Source of the DNA: Comamonadaceae bacterium
Lineage (GTDB): Bacteria > Pseudomonadota > Gammaproteobacteria > Burkholderiales > Burkholderiaceae_C
DNA length: 64,000 bases
NCBI GenBank assembly: GCA_947454955.1
Contig: CANGLW010000013.1
Coordinates: forward strand, 1-64,000
Direction of reading: 5' to 3'
A program made the translations under genes and the position numbers. Positions 37,394 through 47,867 of this stretch are shown piece after piece (within the stretch, counting starts at the first letter, position 1; the number at the start of each line of letters is the position of its first letter). Under the pieces are notes generated by a model. That model was not told the DNA's origin. It saw only the letters and a program-made list of their open reading frames with translations, and searched no databases.

Positions 37394-38650
37394 CTAACGC
37401 TTGCGCAGGAAGAAGTGGCGAATGGCCGAGGTTGCGCTGGCGCGCGCGGTGGCATCACCCGCTTGCAGTTCGGCCATCGCGCCGTGCAACATTTTTTGGG
37501 TCAGGCCGCGGCTCATGGCCTCGAGCACCGCGTCCACCGACTCGCCTTTGGCCAGCAGCTTGCGGGCACGGGCCAGCTCGGCGCTGCGCCAATCTTCGGT
37601 TTGGGCTTGGAGTTGCTGAATCAGCGGCACATTGGCGCGCTGGTCCATCCAATGCAAAAAGCTTTGTACCCCGGCGTCGATGATGACCTCGGCCTCGGCC
37701 ACCGCGGCTTGGCGGTTGGCTTGGCCGGTTTGCACCACCGCAGCCAGGTCGTCCACCGTGTAGAGGTACACGTCAGACAAGGCCTTGACTTCGGGCTCGA
37801 TGTCACGCGGCACAGCCAGGTCCACCATGAACATGGGGCGGTGCTTGCGGCGCTTGAGCGCGCGCTCTACCGCGCCCAGGCCAATCAAGGGCAGGGTGCT
37901 GGCGGTGCAGCTGATGACCGCATCAAACTCATGCAATCTGTCGGGCAGGTCGGCCAGGCGCATCACCTCAGCGCCAAAGCGGTTGGCCAGCTTCTCGCCG
38001 CGGTCCAGCGAGCGGTTGGCAATGGCCATACCAGCGGGGTTTTTCGCGGCAAAGTGGGTGGCGGCCAACTCGATCATCTCGCCAGCGCCCACAAACAGAA
38101 TGCGGATTTTTTGCAGGTCTTCAAACAACTGACCCGCCAAACGCACCGAGGCGGCGGCCATGCTGATGGAGTGCGCGCCGATTTCGGTGGCGGTACGCAC
38201 CTCTTTGGCCACGGCAAACGAGCGTTGGAACAGCTGGTTGAGGGTGGAGCCCAGGGCGCCCGCCTCTTCAGCGGCACGCACCGCGTCTTTCATTTGCCCC
38301 AGGATTTGGGCTTCGCCCAGCACCATCGAGTCCAAGCCGCTGGCCACGCGGAAAGCATGTCGGGCTACTTGGGCGTCTTGCAGGGTGTAAGCGTGGTGGC
38401 TGAGCTCGGGCAGGCTGACCCCGCCGCTTTGCGCCAACCAGTTCAGGGTGGGCTGGATGTCAGGCTGCGCCGAGGCGCAATAAATCTCGGTGCGGTTGCA
38501 GGTGGAGATGATGGCCGCCTCGGGCGCGCTGCTCAGGGCGTTGCGCAGGCCGTGCAGGGTGGGGCCAATTTTGTCCACGGCAAAGGCAAACCGACCCCGT
38601 AAATCAACCGGAGCGGTGTTGTGATTGATGCCTAATGCCCAAACTGCCAT
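37394..38650 (-). CDS. hemA: Glutamyl-tRNA reductase
   Basis: NADPH-dependent first step of C5 tetrapyrrole synthesis, 418 residues. '[13 protein letters not shown]' at the start and the nucleophilic Cys in '[10 protein letters not shown]' are diagnostic, as are '[10 protein letters not shown]' and the NADP loop '[15 protein letters not shown]'. Its ATG is only 26 bases from the ATG of the divergent small membrane protein. A TATAAT (complement of 38658-38663) lies seven bases before the ATG. Confidence 0.97.
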   Translation of the reverse strand: MAVWALGINHNTAPVDLRGRFAFAVDKIGPTLHGLRNALSSAPEAAIISTCNRTEIYCASAQPDIQPTLNWLAQSGGVSLPELSHHAYTLQDAQVARHAFRVASGLDSMVLGEAQILGQMKDAVRAAEEAGALGSTLNQLFQRSFAVAKEVRTATEIGAHSISMAAASVRLAGQLFEDLQKIRILFVGAGEMIELAATHFAAKNPAGMAIANRSLDRGEKLANRFGAEVMRLADLPDRLHEFDAVISCTASTLPLIGLGAVERALKRRKHRPMFMVDLAVPRDIEPEVKALSDVYLYTVDDLAAVVQTGQANRQAAVAEAEVIIDAGVQSFLHWMDQRANVPLIQQLQAQTEDWRSAELARARKLLAKGESVDAVLEAMSRGLTQKMLHGAMAELQAGDATARASATSAIRHFFLRKR

Positions 38651-38676
38651 GTCTCGAATTATAAAATTGTGGAGCT

Positions 38677-38958
38677 ATGAGCTTGCTTGCCCAATGGATA
38701 CACCTGCTTAATCTGGCGCTTCCAGCCGGGTTGACAGCCATCTGTCTAGTTTTGTTGACACTTATTTTGGTGCAAAAACCCCGTTTTGCCTACCGATTTG
38801 TGCTCCAGGGCCTGATTATTTTCGCCACAGGCCTGGCTGCCACTCTGGGCGGGCTGTATCTTTTAGGCCAAGACGGCAAGATGGCCACCTACGCGGTCAT
38901 GGTGCTGGCCATGGGGCTGGTGCAGTCGTTGTGGGTGCTGCGGCTCAAGCGCTTTTGA
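38677..38958 (+). CDS. Small hydrophobic membrane protein, unknown function
   Basis: 93 residues with three predicted membrane segments (about 12-30, 42-62 and 70-88) and a basic C-terminus. No recognised motif. The ATG is preceded by GGAG at rather short spacing. It is divergent from hemA with almost no intergenic room, so its promoter must lie within or at the edge of hemA. A conserved hypothetical of the family is my best guess. Confidence 0.7.
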   Translation: MSLLAQWIHLLNLALPAGLTAICLVLLTLILVQKPRFAYRFVLQGLIIFATGLAATLGGLYLLGQDGKMATYAVMVLAMGLVQSLWVLRLKRF

Positions 38959-39071
38959 CCCTGGTCAGCCCCCGGCATGGCTATTCCATGCACAGGGTGG
39001 GTACATGCTGCGCTGCGGTAAAATCTGCCCTCAGCCGCGTGACCCTTGAAGGCTGACTTTTTGGTCTTCTC

Positions 39072-42000
39072 ATGAACGCTCCTATCCCGCTTGATCTTTT
39101 GCACAGCAGCCCCGATGCGGGCCACGCGAACGAACGCATTCGCGAGATTCCCTACAACTACACCTCGTTCTCCGACCGCGAGATCGTGATTCGCCTGCTG
39201 GGCGAGCCGTCCTGGAATCTGCTCAACCAACTGCGCGGTGAGCGCCGCACCGGCCGCTCGGCCCGCATGTTGTACGAGGTGCTGGGCGATGTCTGGGTGG
39301 TGCAGCGCAACCCCTATTTGCAAGACGACCTGTTGGACAACCCGCAGCGCCGCCAGATGCTGGTGGACGCCCTCAAGCACCGTTTGGGCGAGATTGAAAA
39401 ACGCCGCACCCCGCAGGCGGATGCCGAGCGCGACGCCTGGGTGGGCGATTTGTTGCAAGCCGCCGGCCAAGCCGTGGCCGCGTTTGATGCCAGCTTCACC
39501 GCCATGGCGCAGCTGCGCCGCAAAACCGCCAAGGTGCTGGGGCGCCTGACGGCCAAAGACAACATCAAATTCGACGGCTTGAGCCGTGTGGCCCATGTGA
39601 CGGATGCCACCGATTGGCGCGTGGAATACCCCTTTGTGGTGCTCACGCCTGACTCGGAGGCCGAGATGGCCGGGTTGGTCAAGGGCTGCATTGAGTTGGG
39701 TCTGACCATCATCCCGCGTGGGGGTGGTACCGGCTACACCGGCGGCGCTGTGCCGCTGACCTGGAAGAGCGCGGTCATCAACACCGAAAAGCTTGAAGCC
39801 ATGACCGAGGTCGAGATGGTGCAGCTGCCCGGCTTGGGCAAGCCGGTAGCCACGATTTGGAGCGAAGCCGGCGTGGTCACCCAACGTGTGGCCGATGCAG
39901 CCGAGCGCGGCGGCCATGTGTTCGCGGTGGACCCCACCAGTGCCGAGGCCTCGTGCGTGGGCGGCAACATCGCCATGAACGCCGGTGGCAAAAAAGCCGT
40001 GCTGTGGGGCACCGCCCTGGACAACCTGGCGAGCTGGCGCATGGTCACCCCCGATGCGAAGTGGCTCGAGGTGGTGCGCGTCAATCACAACCTGGGCAAG
40101 ATCCACGACGCTGAGATGGCCAGCTTTGAGCTGCATTATTTCGAGGCCGATGGCAAAACGCCGATCCGCACCGAGCGCCTGGACATTCCTGGCCCGTCTT
40201 TCCGCAAAGAAGGCCTGGGCAAAGACGTGACCGACAAGTTTTTGAGCGGCCTGCCTGGCATTCAAAAAGAAGGCTGCGACGGCCTGATCACCAGCGCGCG
40301 CTGGGTGGTGCACCGCATGCCGGTGCACACCCGCACGGTGTGCCTGGAGTTTTTTGGCAATGCCAAAGACGCGGTGCCCAGCATCGTGGAAATCAAAGAC
40401 TTCATGTTCGCTGAGCAAAAGCGCAGCGGCGTGCTGCTGGCCGGCCTGGAACACCTGGACGACCGCTATTTGAAAGCAGTGGGTTACGCCACCAAGTCCA
40501 AACGAGGAGCCGACCCCAAGGCGTCGTCAAGCCTGCCCAAGATGGTGTTGATTGGCGACATCGTGGGCGATGACGCCGACGATGTGGCCCGCGTCACCAG
40601 CGAGGTGGTGCGCATCGCCAACTCGCGCAGCGGCGAAGGCTTTGTGGCCATCAGCGCCGATGCGCGCAAGAAATTCTGGCTGGACCGCAAGCGCACCGCG
40701 GCCATCAGCAAGCACACCAACGCTTTCAAGATCAACGAAGACGTGGTGATTCCGCTGCCCCGCATGGCCGAGTACACCGACGGCATCGAGCGCATCAACA
40801 TTGAGCTGAGCCTGCGCAACAAAATCAAGCTGTGCAACGAGTTGTTGGCCTTCTTCTCGCAAGGCTCGCTCCCTTTGGGCAAGCAGGACGACGCGGTGGA
40901 CATCGCCTCGGCCGAGTTGCTCGAAGACCGCGTGGCCCAAGCGGTGGCGCTGGTCAGCGAGGTGCGTGGTGAATGGCAAGCCTGGCTCGATGACGTCGAG
41001 GTGCTGTTCCCGCACCTGCAAGACCACACCCTGCGTGCGAGCTGGAAAACCCAAATTCGTGCCGGTCTGCAAGGCATCTTCACCGGCTCGGCCTTCGAGC
41101 CGATTTTGAAAGCTTGCAACGACATCCACCAACGCGTGCTCAAGGGCCGGGTCTGGGTGGCGCTGCACATGCACGCCGGTGACGGCAATGTGCACACCAA
41201 CATCCCGGTCAACAGCGACGACTACGAGATGCTCCAAGCCGCGCACGGTGCGGTCAAACGCATCATGGTGCTGGCCCGCGGCCTGGACGGCGTGATCTCA
41301 GGCGAACACGGCATCGGCATCACCAAGCTCGAGTTTTTGACCGACGCCGAGCTGCAACCCTTTGCCGACTACAAGCAACGCATCGACCCCGAAGGGCGCT
41401 TCAACAAAGGCAAGTTGCTGCGTACTCCGAATGAAAGTTTCACCGCTCGGCCGCCCGAAGGTGAAACACCAGGTGGGCAGCAGGTACACGCCAGTGCCGA
41501 GCGTGGGGGCCACATCCAGGCTGACTTAACCAACGCCTACACCCCCAGCTTCGGTTTGATGGGTCATGAGTCCCTCATCATGCAGCAGTCCGACATTGGC
41601 GCGATTGCCGATTCGGTGAAAGATTGCTTGCGCTGCGGCAAGTGCAAACCGGTGTGCGCCACCCATGTGCCGCGCGCCAACTTGCTCTACAGCCCACGCA
41701 ACAAAATTTTGGCCACCTCGCTTTTGGTCGAAGCGTTTTTGTACGAAGAGCAAACCCGCCGCGGCATCTCCATCAAGCACTGGGAAGAGTTTGAAGACGT
41801 GGCCGACCACTGCACGGTGTGCCACAAATGCGCCAGCCCGTGCCCGGTGAAGATCGACTTTGGCGATGTGTCCATGAACATGCGCAACCTGCTGCGCAAA
41901 ATGGGCCAGAAGTCTTTCCGTCCCGGCAATGCTGCGGCCATGTTCTTCTTGAACGCCACCAACCCCGAGACCATCAAGTTCATGCGCTCGGCCATGGTGG

Positions 42001-43046
42001 ACGTGGGCTTCAAAGCGCAGCGCTTAGCCAACGATGTGCTGCGCACTTTCACCAAAAAGCAAACCGCCAAACCACCGGCCACCGTGGGCAAAGCGCCCAT
42101 CAAAGAGCAGGTGATCCACTTCATCAACAAGAAGATGCCTGGGGGTTTGCCCAAGAAAACCGCGCGTGCGCTGCTGGACATTGAAGACAGCAACTACGTG
42201 CCCATCATCCGCAACCCGCAAGCCACCACGGCCGAGACCGAGGCGGTGTTTTACTTCCCGGGTTGCGGCTCGGAGCGTTTGTTCAGCCAGGTGGGCTTGG
42301 CCACCCAAGCCATGCTGTGGCATGCCGGTGTGCAAACCGTGTTGCCGCCGGGTTATTTGTGCTGCGGTTACCCGCAAAAAGGCTCGGGCCAGTTCGACAA
42401 GGCCGAGCAAATCATCACCGACAACCGTGTGCTGTTCCACCGCGTGGCCAACACGCTGAACTACCTGGACATCAAAACCGTGGTGGTGAGTTGCGGCACC
42501 TGTTACGACCAGTTGCAGGGCTACGAGTTCGAGAAAATTTTCCCGGGCTGCCGCATCATCGACATCCATGAGTTCTTGCTGGAAAAAGGCATCAAGCTCG
42601 AGGCGCAGGGTGCTTACCTGTACCACGACCCTTGCCACAGCCCCATGAAGTTGCAAGACCCGATGAAAACGGTCAAAGCACTGGTGGGCGAGCAGGTGCT
42701 CAAGAGCGATCGTTGCTGCGGCGAGTCGGGCACTTTGGGTGTCACGCGCCCTGATGTGTCCACGCAAATTCGTTTCCGCAAAGAAGAAGAGCTGCGCAAA
42801 GGCGAGGCAGATTTGCGCGCCATGAGCACGGCGGCTAACTTGCCTGCGCAAGACAACGTGAAGATCCTCACCAGCTGCCCCAGCTGTTTGCAAGGCCTGA
42901 GCCGCTATGGCAATGACCTGCAAAACGGCTTGCTGGAGGCCGACTACATCGTGGTGGAAATGGCCCGTCACATCCTGGGTGAAGACTGGTTGCCAGCATA
43001 TGTGCAACGCGCCAACCAGGGTGGTATTGAGCGTGTGCTGGTCTGA
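39072..43046 (+). CDS. Large FAD/[4Fe-4S] oxidoreductase with DUF3683 and CCG domains
   Basis: 1324 residues. Order: N-terminal DUF3683-like part (1-180), FAD-binding type 4 domain (about 190-330, '[22 protein letters not shown]'), FAD-linked oxidase C-terminal domain to ~790 ('[18 protein letters not shown]', 'GEHGIGITK'), two ferredoxin clusters ([11 protein letters not shown] at ~853; [11 protein letters not shown] at ~914), and two CCG domains of the GlpC/GlcF/heterodisulfide reductase type (~1060-1110 and ~1190-1300). It looks like a D-2-hydroxyacid (D-lactate/glycolate) dehydrogenase with flavin and iron-sulfur subunits fused. The substrate is inferred only from family resemblance. Confidence 0.9.
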   Translation: MNAPIPLDLLHSSPDAGHANERIREIPYNYTSFSDREIVIRLLGEPSWNLLNQLRGERRTGRSARMLYEVLGDVWVVQRNPYLQDDLLDNPQRRQMLVDALKHRLGEIEKRRTPQADAERDAWVGDLLQAAGQAVAAFDASFTAMAQLRRKTAKVLGRLTAKDNIKFDGLSRVAHVTDATDWRVEYPFVVLTPDSEAEMAGLVKGCIELGLTIIPRGGGTGYTGGAVPLTWKSAVINTEKLEAMTEVEMVQLPGLGKPVATIWSEAGVVTQRVADAAERGGHVFAVDPTSAEASCVGGNIAMNAGGKKAVLWGTALDNLASWRMVTPDAKWLEVVRVNHNLGKIHDAEMASFELHYFEADGKTPIRTERLDIPGPSFRKEGLGKDVTDKFLSGLPGIQKEGCDGLITSARWVVHRMPVHTRTVCLEFFGNAKDAVPSIVEIKDFMFAEQKRSGVLLAGLEHLDDRYLKAVGYATKSKRGADPKASSSLPKMVLIGDIVGDDADDVARVTSEVVRIANSRSGEGFVAISADARKKFWLDRKRTAAISKHTNAFKINEDVVIPLPRMAEYTDGIERINIELSLRNKIKLCNELLAFFSQGSLPLGKQDDAVDIASAELLEDRVAQAVALVSEVRGEWQAWLDDVEVLFPHLQDHTLRASWKTQIRAGLQGIFTGSAFEPILKACNDIHQRVLKGRVWVALHMHAGDGNVHTNIPVNSDDYEMLQAAHGAVKRIMVLARGLDGVISGEHGIGITKLEFLTDAELQPFADYKQRIDPEGRFNKGKLLRTPNESFTARPPEGETPGGQQVHASAERGGHIQADLTNAYTPSFGLMGHESLIMQQSDIGAIADSVKDCLRCGKCKPVCATHVPRANLLYSPRNKILATSLLVEAFLYEEQTRRGISIKHWEEFEDVADHCTVCHKCASPCPVKIDFGDVSMNMRNLLRKMGQKSFRPGNAAAMFFLNATNPETIKFMRSAMVDVGFKAQRLANDVLRTFTKKQTAKPPATVGKAPIKEQVIHFINKKMPGGLPKKTARALLDIEDSNYVPIIRNPQATTAETEAVFYFPGCGSERLFSQVGLATQAMLWHAGVQTVLPPGYLCCGYPQKGSGQFDKAEQIITDNRVLFHRVANTLNYLDIKTVVVSCGTCYDQLQGYEFEKIFPGCRIIDIHEFLLEKGIKLEAQGAYLYHDPCHSPMKLQDPMKTVKALVGEQVLKSDRCCGESGTLGVTRPDVSTQIRFRKEEELRKGEADLRAMSTAANLPAQDNVKILTSCPSCLQGLSRYGNDLQNGLLEADYIVVEMARHILGEDWLPAYVQRANQGGIERVLV

Positions 43047-43050
43047 GCTT

Positions 43051-43067
43051 GCTCTTGTTTTTATAGC
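43051..43067 (-). repeat. 17-bp dyad element just before the HIT gene
   Basis: GCTCTTGTTTTTATAGC on the plus strand, or GCTATAAAAACAAGAGC on the minus strand. Ends three bases before the HIT-family ATG. Confidence 0.5.
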
Positions 43068-43070
43068 AAC

Positions 43071-43508
43071 ATGACCGACTCAACCCAGAACTGCGTGCTG
43101 TGCCAAACCGATGGCGGCCATCTGGTGTTTCATGGCGAGCACTACCGGGTCATCCGCGCAGACGAGGCTGGCTTTCCGGCGTTCTACCGCCTGATCTGGA
43201 ACCGGCATGTGGCCGAGTGGACCGACCTCACGCCGCCCGAGCGCAGCGTGTGCATGCAAGGTGTGGCCAAAATTGAAACGGTGTTGCGCGACCTGCTGCA
43301 ACCCACCAAGATCAATTTGGCAACCCTGGGTAATGTGGTGCCGCACCTGCATTGGCATGTGATTGCCCGCTTTGACTGGGACAGCCACTTCCCCGCGCCG
43401 GTGTGGGCTGCCGCGGTGCGCCAGGCCGATGCCGCCCAGCTTGCCGCCTTGCAAGCGCGCAGCCCTGAGGTGGATGCCGCCATCGCGCAGGCCCTAGCAG
43501 GCGCATAA
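43071..43508 (+). CDS. HIT family nucleotide-binding protein
   Basis: 145-residue histidine-triad protein, a nucleotidyl hydrolase/transferase fold. The triad is in 'VVPHLHWHVIARF'. An N-terminal 'CVLCQTDGG' resembles the metal-binding Cys pair of some HIT proteins. Followed after 25 bases by DUF971 and ubiE, a frequent Burkholderiales order. Substrate unknown. Confidence 0.92.
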   Translation: MTDSTQNCVLCQTDGGHLVFHGEHYRVIRADEAGFPAFYRLIWNRHVAEWTDLTPPERSVCMQGVAKIETVLRDLLQPTKINLATLGNVVPHLHWHVIARFDWDSHFPAPVWAAAVRQADAAQLAALQARSPEVDAAIAQALAGA

Positions 43509-43533
43509 TTTCTCGACACCTACAGGACATGAC

Positions 43534-43959
43534 ATGGCAGGTTTGAACGCGCAATCTCCCACCCCGCAAGACATCACCGTGCACGCCCAGTCGCGCGTGC
43601 TGGAAATCAGCTTTTCTGACAGCAAGACCTTCCGCATCCCGTTTGAGTTGATGCGCATTTACTCGCCCTCAGCTGAAGTGCAAGGCCACGGCCCCGGGCA
43701 GGAGGTGCTGCAAACCGGCAAGCGTGAGGTTGTGATCAACGAGCTCGAAGCGGTGGGCAACTACGCCATCAAGCCTTTCTTCTCGGATGGTCATGAGAGC
43801 GGTTTGTTCTCATGGGACTACCTGTACTTTTTGGGTTCGCAGCAAGACGAGCTGTGGGCCGACTACGAGCGCCGCTTGAAAGAGGCTGGCGCCAACCGCG
43901 ACGACCCTATGCCTGAAAAAGCCGGCAGCGCCTGCGCCAGCCACGGTCACACCCACTGA
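43534..43959 (+). CDS. DUF971 family protein
   Basis: 141-residue protein with the DUF971 (gamma-butyrobetaine hydroxylase N-terminal-like) fold: 'VLEISFSDSKTFRIPFELMRIYSPSAEVQGHGPGQ', then 'VGNYAIKPFFSDGHESGLFSWDYLYFLG'. The C-terminal tail CASHGHTH may bind metal. Function is not established. It always seems to travel with ubiE in this order in related bacteria, as far as I recall. Confidence 0.88.
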   Translation: MAGLNAQSPTPQDITVHAQSRVLEISFSDSKTFRIPFELMRIYSPSAEVQGHGPGQEVLQTGKREVVINELEAVGNYAIKPFFSDGHESGLFSWDYLYFLGSQQDELWADYERRLKEAGANRDDPMPEKAGSACASHGHTH

Positions 43960-43989
43960 CATTGCCACTGAACCTGTCACAGAATATTT

Positions 43990-44721
43990 ATGAGCACCAC
44001 CCACTTCGGATTTGAATCGGTCGACGAGGCCGAAAAAGCCAAACGCGTGCGCGGCGTGTTTGATTCGGTGGCCGCCAAGTACGACATCATGAACGACCTG
44101 ATGTCGGGTGGCCTGCACCGCGCCTGGAAGGCCTACACCGTCATGGTGGCCAACCTGCAGCTGGGTGACAAGGTGCTCGACATCGCGGGTGGCACCGGCG
44201 ATTTGGGCCTGGCCTTCTCGAAAAAAGTGGGCAGCACCGGCGAGGTGGTGCACACCGACATCAACTTTGCCATGCTGCGCACCGGCCGCGACCGCTTGCT
44301 CGACGCCGGTGTGTCTTTGCCCACCTTGGTGTGCGATGCGGAAAAGTTGCCTTTTCCCGACAACCATTTCAACCTGGTCAGCGTGGCTTTTGGCCTGCGC
44401 AACATGACCCACAAAGACGTGGCCTTGCGCGAAATGAACCGGGTGCTCAAGCCCGGTGGCAAGCTGCTGGTCTTGGAATTTTCCAAAGTGTCCCCACCTC
44501 TGGCCAAGGCCTACGATTGGTACTCTTTCAAGGTGCTGCCCAAGCTGGGTCAACTGGTGGCGGGCGATGCCCACAGCTACCAGTATTTGGCCGAGTCCAT
44601 TCGCATGCACCCGGATCAGGAAACCTTGAAGACCATGATGCGAGAAGCGGGATTTGGTCATGTGGATATTCACAACTTGACCGCAGGGGTGGTAGCCTTA
44701 CACACGGGCATCAAGTGTTGA
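43990..44721 (+). CDS. ubiE: Ubiquinone/menaquinone C-methyltransferase
   Basis: 243-residue SAM methyltransferase of ubiquinone synthesis. The start '[37 protein letters not shown]' is the UbiE signature; '[10 protein letters not shown]' binds SAM; '[20 protein letters not shown]' is conserved. First of a quinone-linked run (ubiE, Tim44-like, ubiJ, ubiB). Confidence 0.97.
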   Translation: MSTTHFGFESVDEAEKAKRVRGVFDSVAAKYDIMNDLMSGGLHRAWKAYTVMVANLQLGDKVLDIAGGTGDLGLAFSKKVGSTGEVVHTDINFAMLRTGRDRLLDAGVSLPTLVCDAEKLPFPDNHFNLVSVAFGLRNMTHKDVALREMNRVLKPGGKLLVLEFSKVSPPLAKAYDWYSFKVLPKLGQLVAGDAHSYQYLAESIRMHPDQETLKTMMREAGFGHVDIHNLTAGVVALHTGIKC

Positions 44722-44759
44722 GCTTGTTGCGGCGATCAACATGGTTTGAAGGAGATGGC

Positions 44760-45716
44760 ATGAAATTACTTCCCGTGATCTTGAGTTTGGCGCTGGCCCT
44801 GGGGGCCATCAACGCTGAGGCCAAGCGTTTGGGCGGCGGTAACTCGGTGGGCAAGCAGTCCAACAACGTGACGCAGCGTGAAGCTGCGCCCTCGGCACCA
44901 TCGGTGGCACCTTCTCAAGCTGCAAAACCTGCACCCGCTGCACCGGCTGCTGCACCCGCTGCCGCACCCAAGAAGCCTTGGGGTGCGATGCTTGGCGGTT
45001 TGGCCGCAGGTTTGGGTCTGGCTTGGCTGGCGCATTCCTTGGGCCTGGGTGCTGAGTTCGGTCAGTTCCTGATGTTCGGCCTGCTGGCCCTGGCCATCAT
45101 GGTGGCGGTGGGTTGGTTCATGCGCCGCAAAGCGGCCCAGCCCGAGCGTTCGCCTTTTGCCTTTGAAGGCGCCGGCCGCACTGCGCCCAGCTATCGCCCT
45201 GAAAACGTGGGCAACGACGCTTCGGCCCGTCCCTGGGAGCAAAACCAGACTGCGTTTGACACGTCCAACACCTCGGGCACCTCAGGCGTGGTCATTGGCT
45301 CGGCCCTGGCTGGTTCGCAAAACTGGACCATTCCCGCAGGCTTTGACAAAGACGGCTTCCTGGCCTCGGCCAAGGCCAACTTCATCACCTTGCAGTCGGC
45401 CTGGGACCGTTCGGACATCAGCTCCCTGCGCGCCATGATGACCGACGAGATGCTCATGGAAATCCAGCAGCAACTCGCCGACCGCGAAAAGCACACTGGT
45501 GCCAGCGTGAACCTGACCGAGGTGGTCATGCTCGAAGCGCAACTGCTGGGCATTGAAGACCTGGGCGAAGGCTACATGGCCAGCGTGGAGTTCTCCGGCA
45601 TGATCCGCGAAGAGCCCTCGGCCGGCCCCAACCCCTTCCGCGAGGTCTGGAACATGACCAAGCCCAAGACCGGCCAGGTTGGTTGGCTGGTGGCTGGGGT
45701 GCAGGCCCTGCAATAA
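44760..45716 (+). CDS. Tim44-like domain membrane protein
   Basis: 318 residues from ATG 44760, ten bases after GGAG's start (AAGGAG upstream); the track's 143-residue extension overlaps ubiE. There is a signal peptide or N-terminal anchor (residues 1-20), a low-complexity Ala/Pro stretch (40-65), two membrane segments (~75-120), a linker, then a C-terminal Tim44/MBA1-like domain from ~195. Bacterial members are of uncertain function. The setting between ubiE and ubiJ suggests a link to the membrane or quinone assembly, but this is inference. Confidence 0.87.
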   Translation: MKLLPVILSLALALGAINAEAKRLGGGNSVGKQSNNVTQREAAPSAPSVAPSQAAKPAPAAPAAAPAAAPKKPWGAMLGGLAAGLGLAWLAHSLGLGAEFGQFLMFGLLALAIMVAVGWFMRRKAAQPERSPFAFEGAGRTAPSYRPENVGNDASARPWEQNQTAFDTSNTSGTSGVVIGSALAGSQNWTIPAGFDKDGFLASAKANFITLQSAWDRSDISSLRAMMTDEMLMEIQQQLADREKHTGASVNLTEVVMLEAQLLGIEDLGEGYMASVEFSGMIREEPSAGPNPFREVWNMTKPKTGQVGWLVAGVQALQ

Positions 45717-45766
45717 AGCTGGCCAGCAACTCGCAGGGTTAAGCGCCCTGTGGATAATTGGGGACT

Positions 45767-46297
45767 ATGGCAACACAGTCCCCTTTTTCTTTGCTGGATG
45801 ATGTCTTCAACCAGCTCACCACCCGTTTTCAACCGCCGGCCTGGGTCATCACCGAGGCACAGCGCAAGCTGGTGATCTTGCTCAACCATGTGTTGATGCA
45901 AGAACGCCAAGCCACCGAGCGCCTGGTGCGCCAAAAGGGGCGGGTGGTGCTGTTCCAGTGGCGCCACATTGAATTGCGCTTGCGCATCACCCCTGCCGGT
46001 TTGCTGGAGGTGGATGCGGGCAGCGCTCAGCCCGACCTGAGCCTGGCCATCACCGAAACCTCGCCCAGCACCTTGGTGCAACAAGCCATGAGTGGTGACA
46101 AGCCCTCGGTGCGCATTGAGGGCGATGTGCAACTGGCGGCCGAAGTGAACTGGCTCACCCAACACGTGCGCTGGGACATTGAAGAGGATGTGGCGCGCAT
46201 CGTGGGCGACGCACCGGCCCACATGCTGGGTAAGGCCGCGCGCGCTGCGGCCTCGGCGCTCAAAAGCCTGGTTCAACGCCGCGGGGTGGCTGCATGA
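45767..46297 (+). CDS. ubiJ: Ubiquinone biosynthesis accessory factor UbiJ (SCP2 domain)
   Basis: 176 residues with an SCP2-like lipid-binding domain followed by a helical tail ('[21 protein letters not shown]'). UbiJ supports assembly of the ubiquinone-synthesis complex with UbiB and UbiK in known systems. Start ATG 45767, not the TTG nine bases earlier. The stop overlaps the ubiB ATG. Confidence 0.88.
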   Translation: MATQSPFSLLDDVFNQLTTRFQPPAWVITEAQRKLVILLNHVLMQERQATERLVRQKGRVVLFQWRHIELRLRITPAGLLEVDAGSAQPDLSLAITETSPSTLVQQAMSGDKPSVRIEGDVQLAAEVNWLTQHVRWDIEEDVARIVGDAPAHMLGKAARAAASALKSLVQRRGVAA

Positions 46298-47859
46298 GCC
46301 GCTTTGTGCGCGGTTTTTTCATCATTTGGGTGGTGTTGCGCTTCGGCTTGGACGAGCTGGTGCTCAGCAGCTTCAAGCACCGCGGCGTGCGCGTGTTGTG
46401 CCGCGTGCTCACCCTGGGGCGTCGCCTGCAGGCCCCGCGCGGGCAGCGGCTGCGTGAAGCGCTGGAGCGCTTGGGGCCGATATTTGTGAAGTTCGGCCAG
46501 GTGCTCTCCACCCGGCGCGACCTCATGCCCACGGACATTGCCGATGAGCTGGCCCGCTTGCAAGACCGTGTGCCGCCTTTCAGTTCTGAGCTGGCGGTGG
46601 CCACCATCGAGCGCGCGTTTGGCAAGCCCCTGGACACCATCTTTACCGAGTTTGACCGCACGCCGGTGGCCAGCGCTTCGATTGCGCAGGTGCACTTTGC
46701 CAAGCTGATTGACAAACAAGGTCGCGAGCGCGAGGTGGCGGTCAAGGTCTTGCGCCCCAACATGCTGGGCGCGATTGAAAAAGACCTGAGCCTTTTGCGC
46801 ACCATGGCCGCTTGGTTGGACCGCTTGTCCACCGATGGTAAACGTCTCAAGCCACGCGAGGTGGTGGCCGAGTTCGACAAATACCTGCACGACGAACTCG
46901 ACCTGGTGCGTGAAGCCGCGAGTGCGGCGCAGCTGCGTCGCAACATGGCCGATTTGGACCTGGTGCTGATCCCCGAGATGTTCTGGGACTACTGCCACCC
47001 CGAGGTCATCGTCATGCAACGCATGAACGGCATCCCCATCAGCCAAGTGGCGCGTTTGCGAGCCGCGGGCGTGGACATTCCGAAGTTGGCGCGCGACGGT
47101 GTGACCATCTTTTTCACCCAGGTGTTTCGTGATGGTTTTTTCCACGCCGACATGCACCCGGGCAACATCCAGGTGAGTGTGGATCCGGCCACTTTTGGGC
47201 GTTACATCTCGCTGGACTTCGGCATTGTGGGCACGCTCACCGAGATCGACAAAGAATACCTGGCGCAAAACTTCACCGCGTTTTTCCGACGTGACTACAA
47301 GCGCGTGGCCGAGCTGCACATCGAGTCGGGTTGGGTGCCACCGCAAACCCGGGTGGATGAATTGGAGTCGGCCATCCGCGCGGTGTGCGAGCCGTATTTT
47401 GATCGGCCGCTCAAAGAAATTTCCCTGGGCATGGTGCTCATGCGTTTGTTCCAGACCTCACGCCGTTTCCAGGTGGAGATTCAGCCGCAACTGGTGCTCT
47501 TGCAAAAAACCCTGCTCAACATCGAAGGCCTGGGCCGCGAGCTCGACCCCGACCTGGACCTGTGGAGCACGGCCAAGCCTTTCTTGGAGAAGTGGATGCT
47601 CGAGCAAATCGGGCCGAAGAAATTCTGGGAACAACTCAAGGCCCAAGCGCCGATTTACGCCACCTTGTTGCCCGAGTTGCCACGCTTGCTGGCCGAATAC
47701 CTCAAAGCCAAGCGCGAGCCTGACAACCACGAGCTCAAGCAACTGCTGGCAGAGCAAAAACGCACCAACCGTTTGCTGCAAGCTTTGGTGTGGGGCGGCT
47801 TGGGCTTTGCCTTGGGCTTGATGCTCATGCAGTTCTTGATCCGCGTTCAGATGTTCTAG
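46294..47859 (+). CDS. ubiB: Ubiquinone biosynthesis protein UbiB (ABC1/ADCK kinase-like)
   Basis: 521-residue atypical kinase/ATPase of the UbiB family. The family-specific KxGQ motif occurs in '[19 protein letters not shown]', the ATP-site alanine-rich loop in '[14 protein letters not shown]', and the metal motif in 'LDFGIVGTL'. Two membrane helices lie at the C-terminus ('[20 protein letters not shown]'). Coupled to ubiJ by an ATGA overlap. Confidence 0.96.
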   Translation: MSRFVRGFFIIWVVLRFGLDELVLSSFKHRGVRVLCRVLTLGRRLQAPRGQRLREALERLGPIFVKFGQVLSTRRDLMPTDIADELARLQDRVPPFSSELAVATIERAFGKPLDTIFTEFDRTPVASASIAQVHFAKLIDKQGREREVAVKVLRPNMLGAIEKDLSLLRTMAAWLDRLSTDGKRLKPREVVAEFDKYLHDELDLVREAASAAQLRRNMADLDLVLIPEMFWDYCHPEVIVMQRMNGIPISQVARLRAAGVDIPKLARDGVTIFFTQVFRDGFFHADMHPGNIQVSVDPATFGRYISLDFGIVGTLTEIDKEYLAQNFTAFFRRDYKRVAELHIESGWVPPQTRVDELESAIRAVCEPYFDRPLKEISLGMVLMRLFQTSRRFQVEIQPQLVLLQKTLLNIEGLGRELDPDLDLWSTAKPFLEKWMLEQIGPKKFWEQLKAQAPIYATLLPELPRLLAEYLKAKREPDNHELKQLLAEQKRTNRLLQALVWGGLGFALGLMLMQFLIRVQMF

Positions 47860-47867
47860 GAGGTTCT

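Noticed and set aside
36263-38602. 779-residue plus-strand ORF antisense to prfA and hemA
   Set aside because: It is the mirror frame of two well-identified genes in high-GC DNA, is rich in His, Gln and Gly without domains, and crosses the intergenic gap. It is a shadow ORF.
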